From the NCBI GenBank assembly GCA_023417315.1, contig JAEZFW010000049.1:1-64000 (forward strand): a DNA stretch of 64,000 bases, in the 5' to 3' direction. This document shows, piece by piece, positions 15,937-23,507 of the stretch; within the stretch, counting starts at the first letter, position 1; every line of letters starts with the position of its first letter. The stretch comes from Pseudomonadota bacterium (GTDB taxonomy: Bacteria; Pseudomonadota; Gammaproteobacteria; Steroidobacterales; Steroidobacteraceae). The translations under genes were made by a program, and so were the position numbers. Below the pieces are notes generated by a model. That model was not told the DNA's origin, searched no databases, and worked only from the letters and a program-made list of their open reading frames with translations.

Positions 15937-16677
15937 ATGCGGCAAATCATCCTCGATACGGAAACCACTGGGCTCGAGCCAGAACAGGGACACCGCATCA
16001 TCGAAATTGGGTGCGTCGAGCTCGTCAATCGTCGCAAGAGCGGCCGTACCTTCCATCGTTATCTGCGCCCCGATCGCGAAGTCGATTGGGGTGCGCTGCA
16101 AGTCCACGGCATCACCAACGAATTCTTGGCGCAGCAGCCGCGCTTCGCCGAGGTTGTCGATGAGTTGCTCGAGTTCATCTCAGGCGGCGAGCTCGTTATC
16201 CACAACGCCGCGTTCGACATCGCCTTTCTCGATGCCGAGCTGAAGCGGCTTCCCGGACCACTGCGCGTCGTGCGTGATCTCTGCAGCGTGATAGATACGC
16301 TGCCGCTCGCACGGCAGATGCATCCTGGTCAACGCAACAGCCTCGATGCTCTGTGCAAGCGCTACGGCGTCGATAACTCACATCGCGAGTTGCACGGTGC
16401 GCTCTTGGACGCGCAGATCCTCTGCGATGTGTATCTGGCAATGACGGGCGGCCAGACGGCGCTCATCTTGGGTGAGGCGAGCGAGATGCGCATGCAAGTT
16501 GCATTCGAGCCCGTCGCTGCGGCAGTGCGTGCGGTGGGCGCCTTGCGCGTGGTGCGCGCCAGCGAAGAGGAATTAGCGGCACATGAGCGCATCCTCTCCC
16601 TCATCGACAAAGTAAGTGGCGGGAAGACCATCTGGAGTGAACGGCGAACAGCTAACGGCGAACGGTGTCCGGCTTGA
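15937..16677 (+). CDS. dnaQ: DNA polymerase III epsilon subunit (3'-5' proofreading exonuclease)
   Basis: Epsilon proofreads for the replicative polymerase. The 246 residues match the family. Exo I is LDTETTG with Asp7 and Glu9, Exo II is FDIAFLDAEL, and the Exo III histidine-aspartate pair lies in HRELHGALLDAQ. The C-terminal tail, which normally contacts the polymerase alpha subunit, ends abnormally: residues 234-246 (SERRTANGERCPA) are translated from a heptamer array that overlaps the gene end. The start has no Shine-Dalgarno sequence and follows a right heptamer arm. Neighbouring rnhA is the usual partner, here separated by wbpE. Confidence 0.95.
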   Translation: MRQIILDTETTGLEPEQGHRIIEIGCVELVNRRKSGRTFHRYLRPDREVDWGALQVHGITNEFLAQQPRFAEVVDELLEFISGGELVIHNAAFDIAFLDAELKRLPGPLRVVRDLCSVIDTLPLARQMHPGQRNSLDALCKRYGVDNSHRELHGALLDAQILCDVYLAMTGGQTALILGEASEMRMQVAFEPVAAAVRAVGALRVVRASEEELAAHERILSLIDKVSGGKTIWSERRTANGERCPA

Positions 16678-16786
16678 TGTTCGTCGTCAGCGTGCATGCT
16701 GTTGCAGCGGTCGGTTGCGACGGATTCCGGCGTTCCCCGCGAGATGCTTTGCGATACTCACCGTTCGCCGTTCGCTGTTCGCCGTT
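16637..16786. repeat. Inverted heptamer pair overlapping the dnaQ end, before nhaB
   Basis: The left arm at 16637-16664 has GTGAACG, GCGAACA, GCTAACG and GCGAACG and lies in the dnaQ reading frame. The right arm at 16759-16786 has CACCGTT, CGCCGTT, CGCTGTT and CGCCGTT and ends six bases before the nhaB ATG. The heptamer is the same family as in the rnhA-wbpE spacer. Confidence 0.88.
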
Positions 16787-16792
16787 CACGTC

Positions 16793-18298
16793 ATGACGCT
16801 CGGCCAAGCTTTTTCTAAGAACTTCCTCGGCAACTCGCCGAGTTGGTACAAGGCGACGATCGTCGCGTTTTTCATCGTCAACTCGATCGTACTGTTCGCG
16901 GCGGGGGAGAGCGGACCCGTTCTGGTCGGGTGGCTCCTATTGCTCGAGTTCATCTTCACCTTGGCGATGGCGTTGAAGTGCTATCCCTTGCAGCCCGGCG
17001 GACTACTCGCGATTCAGGCGGTCTTGCTTGGGTTGACCACGCCGCAGTCGGTTTACAACGAGCTCGTCGGTGCGTTCCCTGTCATCCTGCTGCTGATCTT
17101 CATGGTTGCGGGCATCTATTTCTTGAAAGAGCTGCTGCTCTTCACGTTTACGAAGATCTTTCTCGGCGTGCGCTCGCAGATGCTGCTCGCGCTGATGATG
17201 TGCTTTACGGCTGCGGCGTTGTCTGCGTTCTTGGATGCGCTGACGGTCTTGGCGGTTCTGATCACGACCGGCGCGGGCTTCTACCAAGTGTTTCATCGTT
17301 TCGCATCGGGAAAGCACTACGAAGCAGAGCACGACGCCGGTCACGACGAGGGCGTGCATGAGTTGCACCGGACCGATCTTGATTCTTTTCGCGCCTTTCT
17401 GCGTGGACTGATGATGCATGCCGCAGTCGGCACCGCGCTGGGCGGCGTGATGACGCAGGTAGGTGAGCCTCAGAACTTGCTGATCGCCAAGCAAGCGGAC
17501 TGGGATTTCGTCGAGTTCTTCGTTCGAGTCGCGCCCGTGTCGATCCCGGTGTTCATCATTGGACTCTCTACGTGCGCGGTCTTGGAGCGTGTGCGGTGGT
17601 TCGGCTATGGCACGCCGCTGCCACCTAACGTCAGACAAGTACTTGCCGAGTACGACGCAGAGCAGACGCGCAAACGGACACCTAAAGACGTCGCAGTCCT
17701 GATCGTGCAGGCAATCACAGCGGTCATTCTGATTCTGGCGCTCGGGTTTCACCTCGCGGAGGTCGGCATCATCGGGTTGCTCGTGATCGTGCTTGCCACA
17801 TCGTTCACGGGAGTCACGGACGAACATCGTTTAGGCAAAGCATTCGAAGCCGCGCTGCCGTTCACTGCGCTGCTCGTCGTTTTTTTTGCGGTCGTGGCGG
17901 TGCTGCACGATCAACATCTGTTCGAACCTGTCGTCCATGTGGTGCTGCAGCTCGAAGGTAAGGCGCAAACGGCGATGTTCTACCTCGCGAACGCCGCGCT
18001 TTCAGCCATCAGCGACAACGTTTTCGTCGCGACGATCTACATCACAGAGGTCAAAGGTGCGCTCCTGCAGGGGGCGATCACGCGCGAGCAATTCGATGCT
18101 CTTGCGGTGGCCATCAACACCGGCACGAACATTCCGAGCGTCGCCACGCCCAACGGTCAGGCCGCCTTCCTCTTCCTGCTGACCTCCGCCCTGGCGCCCC
18201 TCATTCGGCTCTCCTACGGCCGCATGTTGTGGATGGCCCTGCCGTACACGATTACCATGACGTTAACGGGGTTGTGGGCGGTGTGGTATCTGCTCTGA
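16793..18298 (+). CDS. nhaB: Na+/H+ antiporter NhaB
   Basis: NhaB exports sodium in exchange for protons across the inner membrane. From the ATG at 16793 the protein has 501 residues, close to the E. coli length, and begins MTLGQAFSKNFLGNSPSWYKATIV as the family does. About a dozen hydrophobic segments run to the C-terminal ITMTLTGLWAVWYLL. Family blocks include SAFLDALTVLAVLIT, GTALGGVMTQVGEPQNLLIA and SDNVFVATIYI. The reading frame stays open to 16616, but that stretch lies in the heptamer spacer and dnaQ, so the internal ATG is preferred. No Shine-Dalgarno sequence is visible. Confidence 0.95.
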   Translation: MTLGQAFSKNFLGNSPSWYKATIVAFFIVNSIVLFAAGESGPVLVGWLLLLEFIFTLAMALKCYPLQPGGLLAIQAVLLGLTTPQSVYNELVGAFPVILLLIFMVAGIYFLKELLLFTFTKIFLGVRSQMLLALMMCFTAAALSAFLDALTVLAVLITTGAGFYQVFHRFASGKHYEAEHDAGHDEGVHELHRTDLDSFRAFLRGLMMHAAVGTALGGVMTQVGEPQNLLIAKQADWDFVEFFVRVAPVSIPVFIIGLSTCAVLERVRWFGYGTPLPPNVRQVLAEYDAEQTRKRTPKDVAVLIVQAITAVILILALGFHLAEVGIIGLLVIVLATSFTGVTDEHRLGKAFEAALPFTALLVVFFAVVAVLHDQHLFEPVVHVVLQLEGKAQTAMFYLANAALSAISDNVFVATIYITEVKGALLQGAITREQFDALAVAINTGTNIPSVATPNGQAAFLFLLTSALAPLIRLSYGRMLWMALPYTITMTLTGLWAVWYLL

Positions 18299-18311
18299 GC
18301 CCGCGGCTTTC

Positions 18312-18326
18312 TGCCCTTAGGGCAGG
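18312..18326 (+). other. Small hairpin after nhaB
   Basis: CTGCCC and GGGCAG form a stem with a TTA loop shortly after the nhaB stop codon. No T run follows, so termination strength is uncertain. The 145-base spacer to the next gene has no heptamer array. Confidence 0.4.
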
Positions 18327-18443
18327 AGCGCAAGCTGTTTCACTTCTGTCCAGTGATGCAAATCTCTATTTCGCTTTACCTTCTGTGGCATTCTTGCCGC
18401 CCTGCAAAGCGAGCCTCCAAATAAACGCTAAGGATCGAGGTCC

Positions 18444-19742
18444 GTGACTTCCGGAACTATGTCTCAATTCAGTCTGCGCAATTGCAAGATCGGTGTGATC
18501 GGACTTGGCTACGTCGGCTTGCCTCTGGCGGTCGAGTTCGGCAAGCATTTCAAGACGGTGGGCTTCGATATCAAAGCCTCGCGCGTCGCGGAGCTCAAAG
18601 CTGGCCGAGACAGTACGCTCGAGGTCGATTCGAAAGAGCTTCGCTCGGCGAAGTTGCTGTCATTCTCCACGAGCCTCAAGGATCTCAAGGAATGTCGCGT
18701 CTTCATTGCGACCGTTCCGACACCGATCGACGGTTATAAACGACCCGACCTGAGACCGATCGAGGGCGCGAGCCAAGTGATCGGGCAAGTGCTCAAGAAA
18801 GGCGACATCGCGATCTTCGAGTCGACTGTGTATCCGGGCTGTACGGAAGAAGTCGCAGTACCCATTCTCGAGCGCGTCTCAGGTCTTAAGTACAACCGCG
18901 ATTTTTTCTGTGGGTACAGTCCAGAGCGCATCAATCCGGGCGACAAGCAGCATCGCCTCACGACGATCAAGAAGATCACGTCAGGCTCAACAGGGGAGGT
19001 CGCCGACTTCGTAGACGCGCTGTACGGAAGCATCATCAAAGCCGGAACGCATAAGGCATCGAGCATATGCGTGGCCGAAGCGGCCAAGGTGATCGAGAAC
19101 ACCCAACGCGACGTGAACATCGCGCTGATCAATGAGCTCGCGTTGATCTTCAATCGGCTCGGGATCGACACCGAGGAAGTGCTCGAAGCTGCCGGCACGA
19201 AGTGGAACTTCTTGCCTTTCAGGCCCGGACTCGTGGGCGGCCATTGCATCGGCGTGGATCCATACTACTTGACGCACAAGGCGCAAGAGATTGGCTATCA
19301 CCCGGAGATGATCCTGGCTGGCCGTCGAATCAACGACAACATGGCCATTTATGTGGCTGAACGTGTCACGCAGCTCATGATCAAGAAACGGATCCATGTC
19401 AAAGGCGCTCGGATCTTGATGATGGGCTTGACGTTCAAAGAGAACTGCCCAGACCTTCGTAATTCGAAAGTGGCCGACGTCGTGCGCGAGCTGAAGAACT
19501 TCGGCGCCAGAGTCGACGTCTACGATCCTTGGGTGGACTCGGCCGAGGCAGAACATGAGTACGGAATTCGCCCCATTCGAAAACCAGCCAAAGGGCGATA
19601 CGACGCCATAGTCCTTGGCGTTGCGCACAACGAGTTCAAGGAGATGGGCGTGGACACGATCCGCAGCTTCGCCAAGCGTCCGCACGTGCTCTACGACATC
19701 AAGTACGTCTTCGACGCGGAAGAGGTGGATGGCCGGCTCTGA
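18444..19742 (+). CDS. tviB: UDP-N-acetyl-D-glucosamine 6-dehydrogenase, TviB/WbpA family
   Basis: This NAD-dependent enzyme oxidises C6 of UDP-GlcNAc to the uronic acid. The 432-residue protein matches TviB of the Vi-antigen locus very closely: GVIGLGYVGLPLAVEFGK, then ESTVYPGCTEE, KITSGST and FLPFRPGLVGGHCIGVDPYY, with the catalytic cysteine at 268 from the GTG. The start could be the GTG at 18444, served by AAGGA at 18430-18434, or the ATG at 18459. The product would be UDP-GlcNAcA, which could feed WbpE-type chemistry or be epimerised. It lies just ahead of a UDP-uronate epimerase, with a small opposite-strand gene in between. Confidence 0.92.
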   Translation: MTSGTMSQFSLRNCKIGVIGLGYVGLPLAVEFGKHFKTVGFDIKASRVAELKAGRDSTLEVDSKELRSAKLLSFSTSLKDLKECRVFIATVPTPIDGYKRPDLRPIEGASQVIGQVLKKGDIAIFESTVYPGCTEEVAVPILERVSGLKYNRDFFCGYSPERINPGDKQHRLTTIKKITSGSTGEVADFVDALYGSIIKAGTHKASSICVAEAAKVIENTQRDVNIALINELALIFNRLGIDTEEVLEAAGTKWNFLPFRPGLVGGHCIGVDPYYLTHKAQEIGYHPEMILAGRRINDNMAIYVAERVTQLMIKKRIHVKGARILMMGLTFKENCPDLRNSKVADVVRELKNFGARVDVYDPWVDSAEAEHEYGIRPIRKPAKGRYDAIVLGVAHNEFKEMGVDTIRSFAKRPHVLYDIKYVFDAEEVDGRL

Positions 19743-19752
19743 AACTGGGAAG

Positions 19753-19780
19753 GCGATAGGGGATGGCGGATAGGGGATCG
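19753..19780. repeat. Heptamer array, left arm enclosing the S23-family gene
   Basis: The units GCGATAG, GGGATGG, CGGATAG and GGGATCG are consecutive. The array lies between the stop codons of tviB (ten bases before it) and of the convergent four-helix-bundle gene (five bases after it). Its matching inverse arm is at 20269-20296, 488 bases away. Confidence 0.87.
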
Positions 19781-19785
19781 TAACT

Positions 19786-20181
19786 TCAGAAGCGGCTCGG
19801 CTGTTCACGTAACCGTTGTATCAATGCGGTCAACAACCTGCCCACTTCTGCCACCTCTTCATCGAGCCCGAGTCCGCGATCGATCAGCCGAAGCTCGGAC
19901 GTGATGAGCACCTGCGTCTCCAGCTCTGTCAGCGAGCCTCGCGCGATATTCAGAAAGCGTATGTACTCGAGCCGGCCTGTGCGGCCTGCGCCCTCCGCAA
20001 TGTTGCTCGCGACCGAGATCGCCGATCGCCGCATCTGTGCTTGAAGTCCATGCCTCTCTTGCGGAGGCAGGCTGCTCGTGGCTGAGTAGATCTTGCTCGC
20101 CAGTGCCACAGATTTACGCCAGACAACAAGATCCTTATGACTCGAGAGTTTTGCCATGGTCGAATTTGACGTACATTCCAC
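19786..20181 (-). CDS. Four-helix-bundle protein of the S23 / IVS-ORF family
   Basis: This 131-residue protein belongs to the family first named for the ORF in 23S rRNA intervening sequences. The diagnostic run is present: SHKDLVVWRKSVALASKIY, then QMRRSAISVASNIAEGAGR and FLNIARGSLTELETQVL. The same fold is used by the Avd protein of diversity-generating retroelements, but no reverse transcriptase or variable repeat is seen here. ATG at 20157 (MAKLSSHKD) is an alternative start close to family norms. It is the only minus-strand gene between tviB and the epimerase, and matching inverted heptamer arms enclose it. Function is unknown; nucleic-acid binding is suggested for the family. Confidence 0.85.
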   Translation of the reverse strand: MECTSNSTMAKLSSHKDLVVWRKSVALASKIYSATSSLPPQERHGLQAQMRRSAISVASNIAEGAGRTGRLEYIRFLNIARGSLTELETQVLITSELRLIDRGLGLDEEVAEVGRLLTALIQRLREQPSRF

Positions 20182-20268
20182 CCGTGATCAATCTTGCCTC
20201 GAGCTACACCGCGTAGTCGGCGTGAATAACTGGACGTTCTGGGCCAAAATGGCCTGAGGCCTTTCTGA

Positions 20269-20296
20269 CCATCCCCTATCCGCTATCCCCGATCGC
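20269..20296. repeat. Heptamer array, right arm enclosing the S23-family gene
   Basis: The units CCATCCC, CTATCCG, CTATCCC and CGATCGC are the reverse-complement type of the 19753-19780 arm. The array ends nine bases before the ATG of the epimerase gene, again where a Shine-Dalgarno sequence would be expected. Confidence 0.87.
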
Positions 20297-20305
20297 CTTC
20301 TACTT

Positions 20306-21316
20306 ATGAAACTACTCGTTACGGGTTCCGCCGGCTTCATCGGCTTCCACGTCGCACAAATCCTGCTCGCGCGCGGCGAGGAGGTCGTCGGGCTCGACAA
20401 TCTGAATGACTACTACGATGTGCGCCTGAAAGAGTCTCGGCTCGAGATCCTCAAGCACTCACCGAACTTCCGTTTCGTGAAGTTGGATCTCGCCGATCGC
20501 AGCGGCATGGCGGAGCTGTTCGCCAAGGAGAAGTTTCAGCGCGTGATCAACCTGGCCGCGCAGGCTGGCGTTCGCTACTCGATCCAGAATCCGCTCGCGT
20601 ACATCGACAGCAACGTCGTCGGGTTCGCGAATATTCTGGAAGGTTGCCGTCACAACGGCGTCGAGCACCTCGTCTACGCATCCACCAGCTCGGTCTACGG
20701 CGCGAATACGGCAATGCCTTTCTCGGTGCACCAGAACGTAGATCATCCGCTCTCGTTCTATGCAGCGACGAAGAAGGCGAACGAGCTGATGGCTCACACC
20801 TACGCTCACCTTTATCAACTGCCGGTAACGGGCCTGCGGTTCTTCACTGTCTATGGTCCGTGGGGTCGACCGGATATGGCGCTATTCTTGTTCACCAAGA
20901 ACATCATGGCTGGAAAGCCGATCGATGTTTTCAACTACGGCAACCATCGACGCGACTTCACCTATATCGATGACATCGCGCAGGGTGTCGTACGCTCTAT
21001 GGATCGGATAGCCACCCCTAATACTTCATGGGATGGCGACTCGCCGGATCCCGGCACGAGCAAGGCGCCTTATCGGCTCTACAACATCGGCAACAACAAG
21101 CCTGTCGAGCTCATGAAGTACATCGAGCTCATCGAGCAGTACTTGGGGAAGAAGGCGCAGAAGAACTTGCTTCCGCTGCAGCAAGGTGACGTGCCCGATA
21201 CGTTCGCTGATATCGACGATCTCGTGCGCGATGTGGACTATCGACCCGCCACCTCAGTGGAAGAGGGCGTGCGGAAGTTCATCGAGTGGTACGTCGCGTA
21301 CTACGGAAAGGCGTGA
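20306..21316 (+). CDS. UDP-glucuronate 4-epimerase-like NAD-dependent epimerase
   Basis: This 336-residue short-chain dehydrogenase probably interconverts UDP-glucuronate and UDP-galacturonate, or the N-acetyl forms. The NAD-binding turn is GSAGFIG near 7-13. LDNLNDYYDVRLKESRL is characteristic of uronate epimerases. The catalytic serine-tyrosine-lysine set lies in STSSVYG and SFYAATKKANE. RDFTYIDDIAQGVVR is also conserved. The preceding TviB-like dehydrogenase makes a UDP-uronate, so the two could act in sequence, as TviB and TviC do. I cannot separate GlcA from GlcNAcA specificity by eye. The 3' end overlaps a small antisense gene by 63 bases. Confidence 0.88.
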   Translation: MKLLVTGSAGFIGFHVAQILLARGEEVVGLDNLNDYYDVRLKESRLEILKHSPNFRFVKLDLADRSGMAELFAKEKFQRVINLAAQAGVRYSIQNPLAYIDSNVVGFANILEGCRHNGVEHLVYASTSSVYGANTAMPFSVHQNVDHPLSFYAATKKANELMAHTYAHLYQLPVTGLRFFTVYGPWGRPDMALFLFTKNIMAGKPIDVFNYGNHRRDFTYIDDIAQGVVRSMDRIATPNTSWDGDSPDPGTSKAPYRLYNIGNNKPVELMKYIELIEQYLGKKAQKNLLPLQQGDVPDTFADIDDLVRDVDYRPATSVEEGVRKFIEWYVAYYGKA

Positions 21317-21526
21317 AGGTTTAGATTGGGGCCGCGGAGGCGAGCACCGTACCGGGTTTGGAATGAGCGCCTTCTCGGCTTCCGCTTGCCAGTGCTCCGC
21401 TGCGAGCCGCCACGAGTCCCGCTCTTTGCGCAGCTGTCGAGTTTCACGTTCCAGTTCTGCTAGCGCTCTCGCCAGCGCGATGGCCAATAGGGAAAAGACA
21501 ATAAGAACCGCGCAACCTGCCATCAT
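21254..21526 (-). CDS. Small membrane protein with coiled coil, unknown function
   Basis: This 90-residue protein is not recognised. Residues 2-20 (MAGCAVLIVFSLLAIALAR) form one membrane helix. Residues 21-55 (ALAELERETRQLRKERDSW and on) look like a charged coiled coil, and a proline-rich tail follows. AGGAG, read on the minus strand from 21537 to 21533, lies six bases before the ATG pair at 21526/21523, so translation is plausible. Its last 21 codons overlap the end of the epimerase gene in antisense, which is unusual and lowers confidence in the tail. Confidence 0.5.
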   Translation of the reverse strand: MMAGCAVLIVFSLLAIALARALAELERETRQLRKERDSWRLAAEHWQAEAEKALIPNPVRCSPPRPQSKPSRLSVVRDVPLDELPHALFH

Positions 21527-21851
21527 CAGACTCTCCTAGCACTGATGGCACATCCTGCCAGCATCGTGCGACAGATATATGACAACGCCGAGAGGCGCGG
21601 GTCTGGTGAGCCTCCGCTTGCGCGCGACGAACGGATTCCGCAGAAACTAGCCGTTGAATTCCTCGGCAGTACGAGCGCGCGGGGGTGCTCCGTCGATAGC
21701 TGTCGCCTGCGCGCAGATTGCGCTTTTGCCTGATTCACGTCGCGCTGTTAGACCGGAGGCATCGTCCGCTGCAGCGCGTATAGGCACTGCTGAGACCTAG
21801 TTCTTAGGCTCGCACGCCGGCGTCTGCTAAATAAGCGCGAAATCATCGGGT
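21527..21851. other. Spacer with no convincing gene
   Basis: This 325-base stretch holds the ribosome-binding site of the small minus-strand gene. It contains overlapping short open frames on both strands (for example 21545-21733) without ribosome-binding sites or recognisable protein. No heptamer array, terminator or strong promoter was seen. The PhoX-like gene begins at its right end. Confidence 0.5.
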
Positions 21852-23507
21852 GTGCCGAGCAGACCTCAGATCTATCAGCGCAACGGCGCTGTGGAAGAGC
21901 AGGCCCTCGCGCATCGCATCGGAAGAGGCGCTTGCGAATGGGAAACCCTTTACTCCAGAGAACTGCGCGTGGATTCGGATAGAAAAGCTGGGCCGCTTGT
22001 GAGTCAGGCGGTAGATGCCGATGAACACGCGTCTTCGAGACGTCAGTTCCTCAGAGGCTCAGGGTTGGTTGCCGGCGCGGTCGTAAGCGGTGCGACGTTG
22101 GCCACTTTATCAGGCTGCAGCGCGCGCGCCGAGGATCGGCGCACGCAACCGAATTCACCGGACGAAGAGAGCGGCGAACATTTCTCGCACGGTTGGCGCA
22201 GCGAGTACGGGGAAGTGCGACCGATGGCCGACCAGAATGGTAGTACCGTTCTCGCACTCCCCGAGGGATTCCAGTACGTAACGTTTAGCAGCGTCGGGGA
22301 CACGATGTCGGATGGCAATATCGTGCCACGAGCTTTGGACGGCATGACATGTTTTGAATGGCGCGGCAGCGTCGTGCGTCTGATTCGAAATCATGAGGTG
22401 AACACTCGACCAGGTGGGTTCGACAATCCGAATAGATATGCGGTCGGCGGGGATCCCGAGACTCGGTACGATCCACTGGGCGTCGGCGGTACTGTGACGC
22501 TCGAATTCGATCTGCGCACCAAGACGCTGCTGCGTCAGTTTGTGAGCCTCAACGGTACGCTCCAGAATTGCTCAGGTGGGCTTGCATGGCGAAATTTAGG
22601 CTGGATTTCGAGCGAAGAGTCCGTCGCCGGGCCGAACGAGGGCTGGGGGAAAAAACACGGATACAACTTTTTCGTTCCGGTCTACCTCGAGACAACGACC
22701 TCGGCTGTGCCGCTGACGTGGATGGGACGATTTCGCCATGAGGCGGCAGTGGCGTGTGTTCGAGGCATCGTCTATCAAACCGAAGACAATGGCACGGAGT
22801 CTGGATTCTACCGCGCCACGGCGCTTGATCGAGCGAACCTTCATTCTGGCGGCAAGCTCGAGATGCTTGCGATTAAGGGCACACCGCAGGCGAGCCTACT
22901 AGACGGGCAGCACGTCGGGGCTCGACTGCCGGTCGAATGGATCCAAATCGAAGAGCCGGATCCGGATCTCGAGGGCGGTGCCCCGAGTTGCTTCCAGCAA
23001 GGCTTCAGCCAGGGAGGAGCGGTATTCAATCGATTGGAAGGCGTGTTTCGAGGGCTCGATGGTCATTCCGTATATTTTGTTTCCACTCGCGGTGGTGACG
23101 CGGGCTATGGGCAGTTGTGGCACTACATTCCGGCCGACGGCACACTCAATAAAACGGACCAGCTAGTGCTCGTATTCGAATCCCCGAGCGGCACTGTACT
23201 CGACTCCCCCGACAACTTGTGTCTCTCTCCTCGTGGGGGGATGCTCTTTTGCGAGGACGACGCAAGCAATGACGGCGATATTCATCCGCTGGCACCCCAT
23301 ATTCCCGAGGCTACTCGACTCGTCGGCATTGGTCCCTTCGGTGAGCCGTTCGAGTTCGCTGTCAATTTGCTGAACGACTCGGAGTTTTCCGGCGCGTGTT
23401 TTAGTCCGGATGGAAGCACGCTGTTCGTGAATATCTACGGCAATAGCAGCAAGGGGAGCGGCATGACCTGTGCCATCTGGGGTCCTTGGTCTCGCGGCCC
23501 CTTGTGA
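21852..23507 (+). CDS. PhoX/DUF839-family protein with Tat signal
   Basis: The protein resembles PhoX-type alkaline phosphatases (DUF839), exported beta-propeller enzymes that hydrolyse phosphate esters using calcium and iron. A twin-arginine signal is visible: SSRRQFLRGSGLVAGAVVSGATLATLSGC. Family traits include VRLIRNHEVNTR, LAWRNLGWISSEESV with the paired glutamates, FCEDDASND and the C-terminal FSPDGSTLFVNIYGN. The GTG at 21852 gives a long pre-sequence; GTG codons at 21969 or 21999 would place the twin arginines nearer the start and are more likely. The C-x-A after the signal could be a lipobox. Relation to the polysaccharide genes is unclear. Confidence 0.85.
   Translation: MPSRPQIYQRNGAVEEQALAHRIGRGACEWETLYSRELRVDSDRKAGPLVSQAVDADEHASSRRQFLRGSGLVAGAVVSGATLATLSGCSARAEDRRTQPNSPDEESGEHFSHGWRSEYGEVRPMADQNGSTVLALPEGFQYVTFSSVGDTMSDGNIVPRALDGMTCFEWRGSVVRLIRNHEVNTRPGGFDNPNRYAVGGDPETRYDPLGVGGTVTLEFDLRTKTLLRQFVSLNGTLQNCSGGLAWRNLGWISSEESVAGPNEGWGKKHGYNFFVPVYLETTTSAVPLTWMGRFRHEAAVACVRGIVYQTEDNGTESGFYRATALDRANLHSGGKLEMLAIKGTPQASLLDGQHVGARLPVEWIQIEEPDPDLEGGAPSCFQQGFSQGGAVFNRLEGVFRGLDGHSVYFVSTRGGDAGYGQLWHYIPADGTLNKTDQLVLVFESPSGTVLDSPDNLCLSPRGGMLFCEDDASNDGDIHPLAPHIPEATRLVGIGPFGEPFEFAVNLLNDSEFSGACFSPDGSTLFVNIYGNSSKGSGMTCAIWGPWSRGPL

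Noticed and set aside
19786..20181. Diversity-generating retroelement (Avd-like protein)
   Set aside because: The protein shares the four-helix-bundle fold with Avd, but no reverse transcriptase, template or variable repeat was found nearby.
7144..20296. CRISPR array interpretation of the repeats
   Set aside because: Units are only 7 bases, tandem without spacers, four per arm and inverted in pairs; no cas genes are present.
21545..21733. Small ORF in the 21.5 kb spacer, both strands
   Set aside because: No ribosome-binding site, no recognisable domain and an overlapping frame on the other strand of equal size; treated as non-coding.
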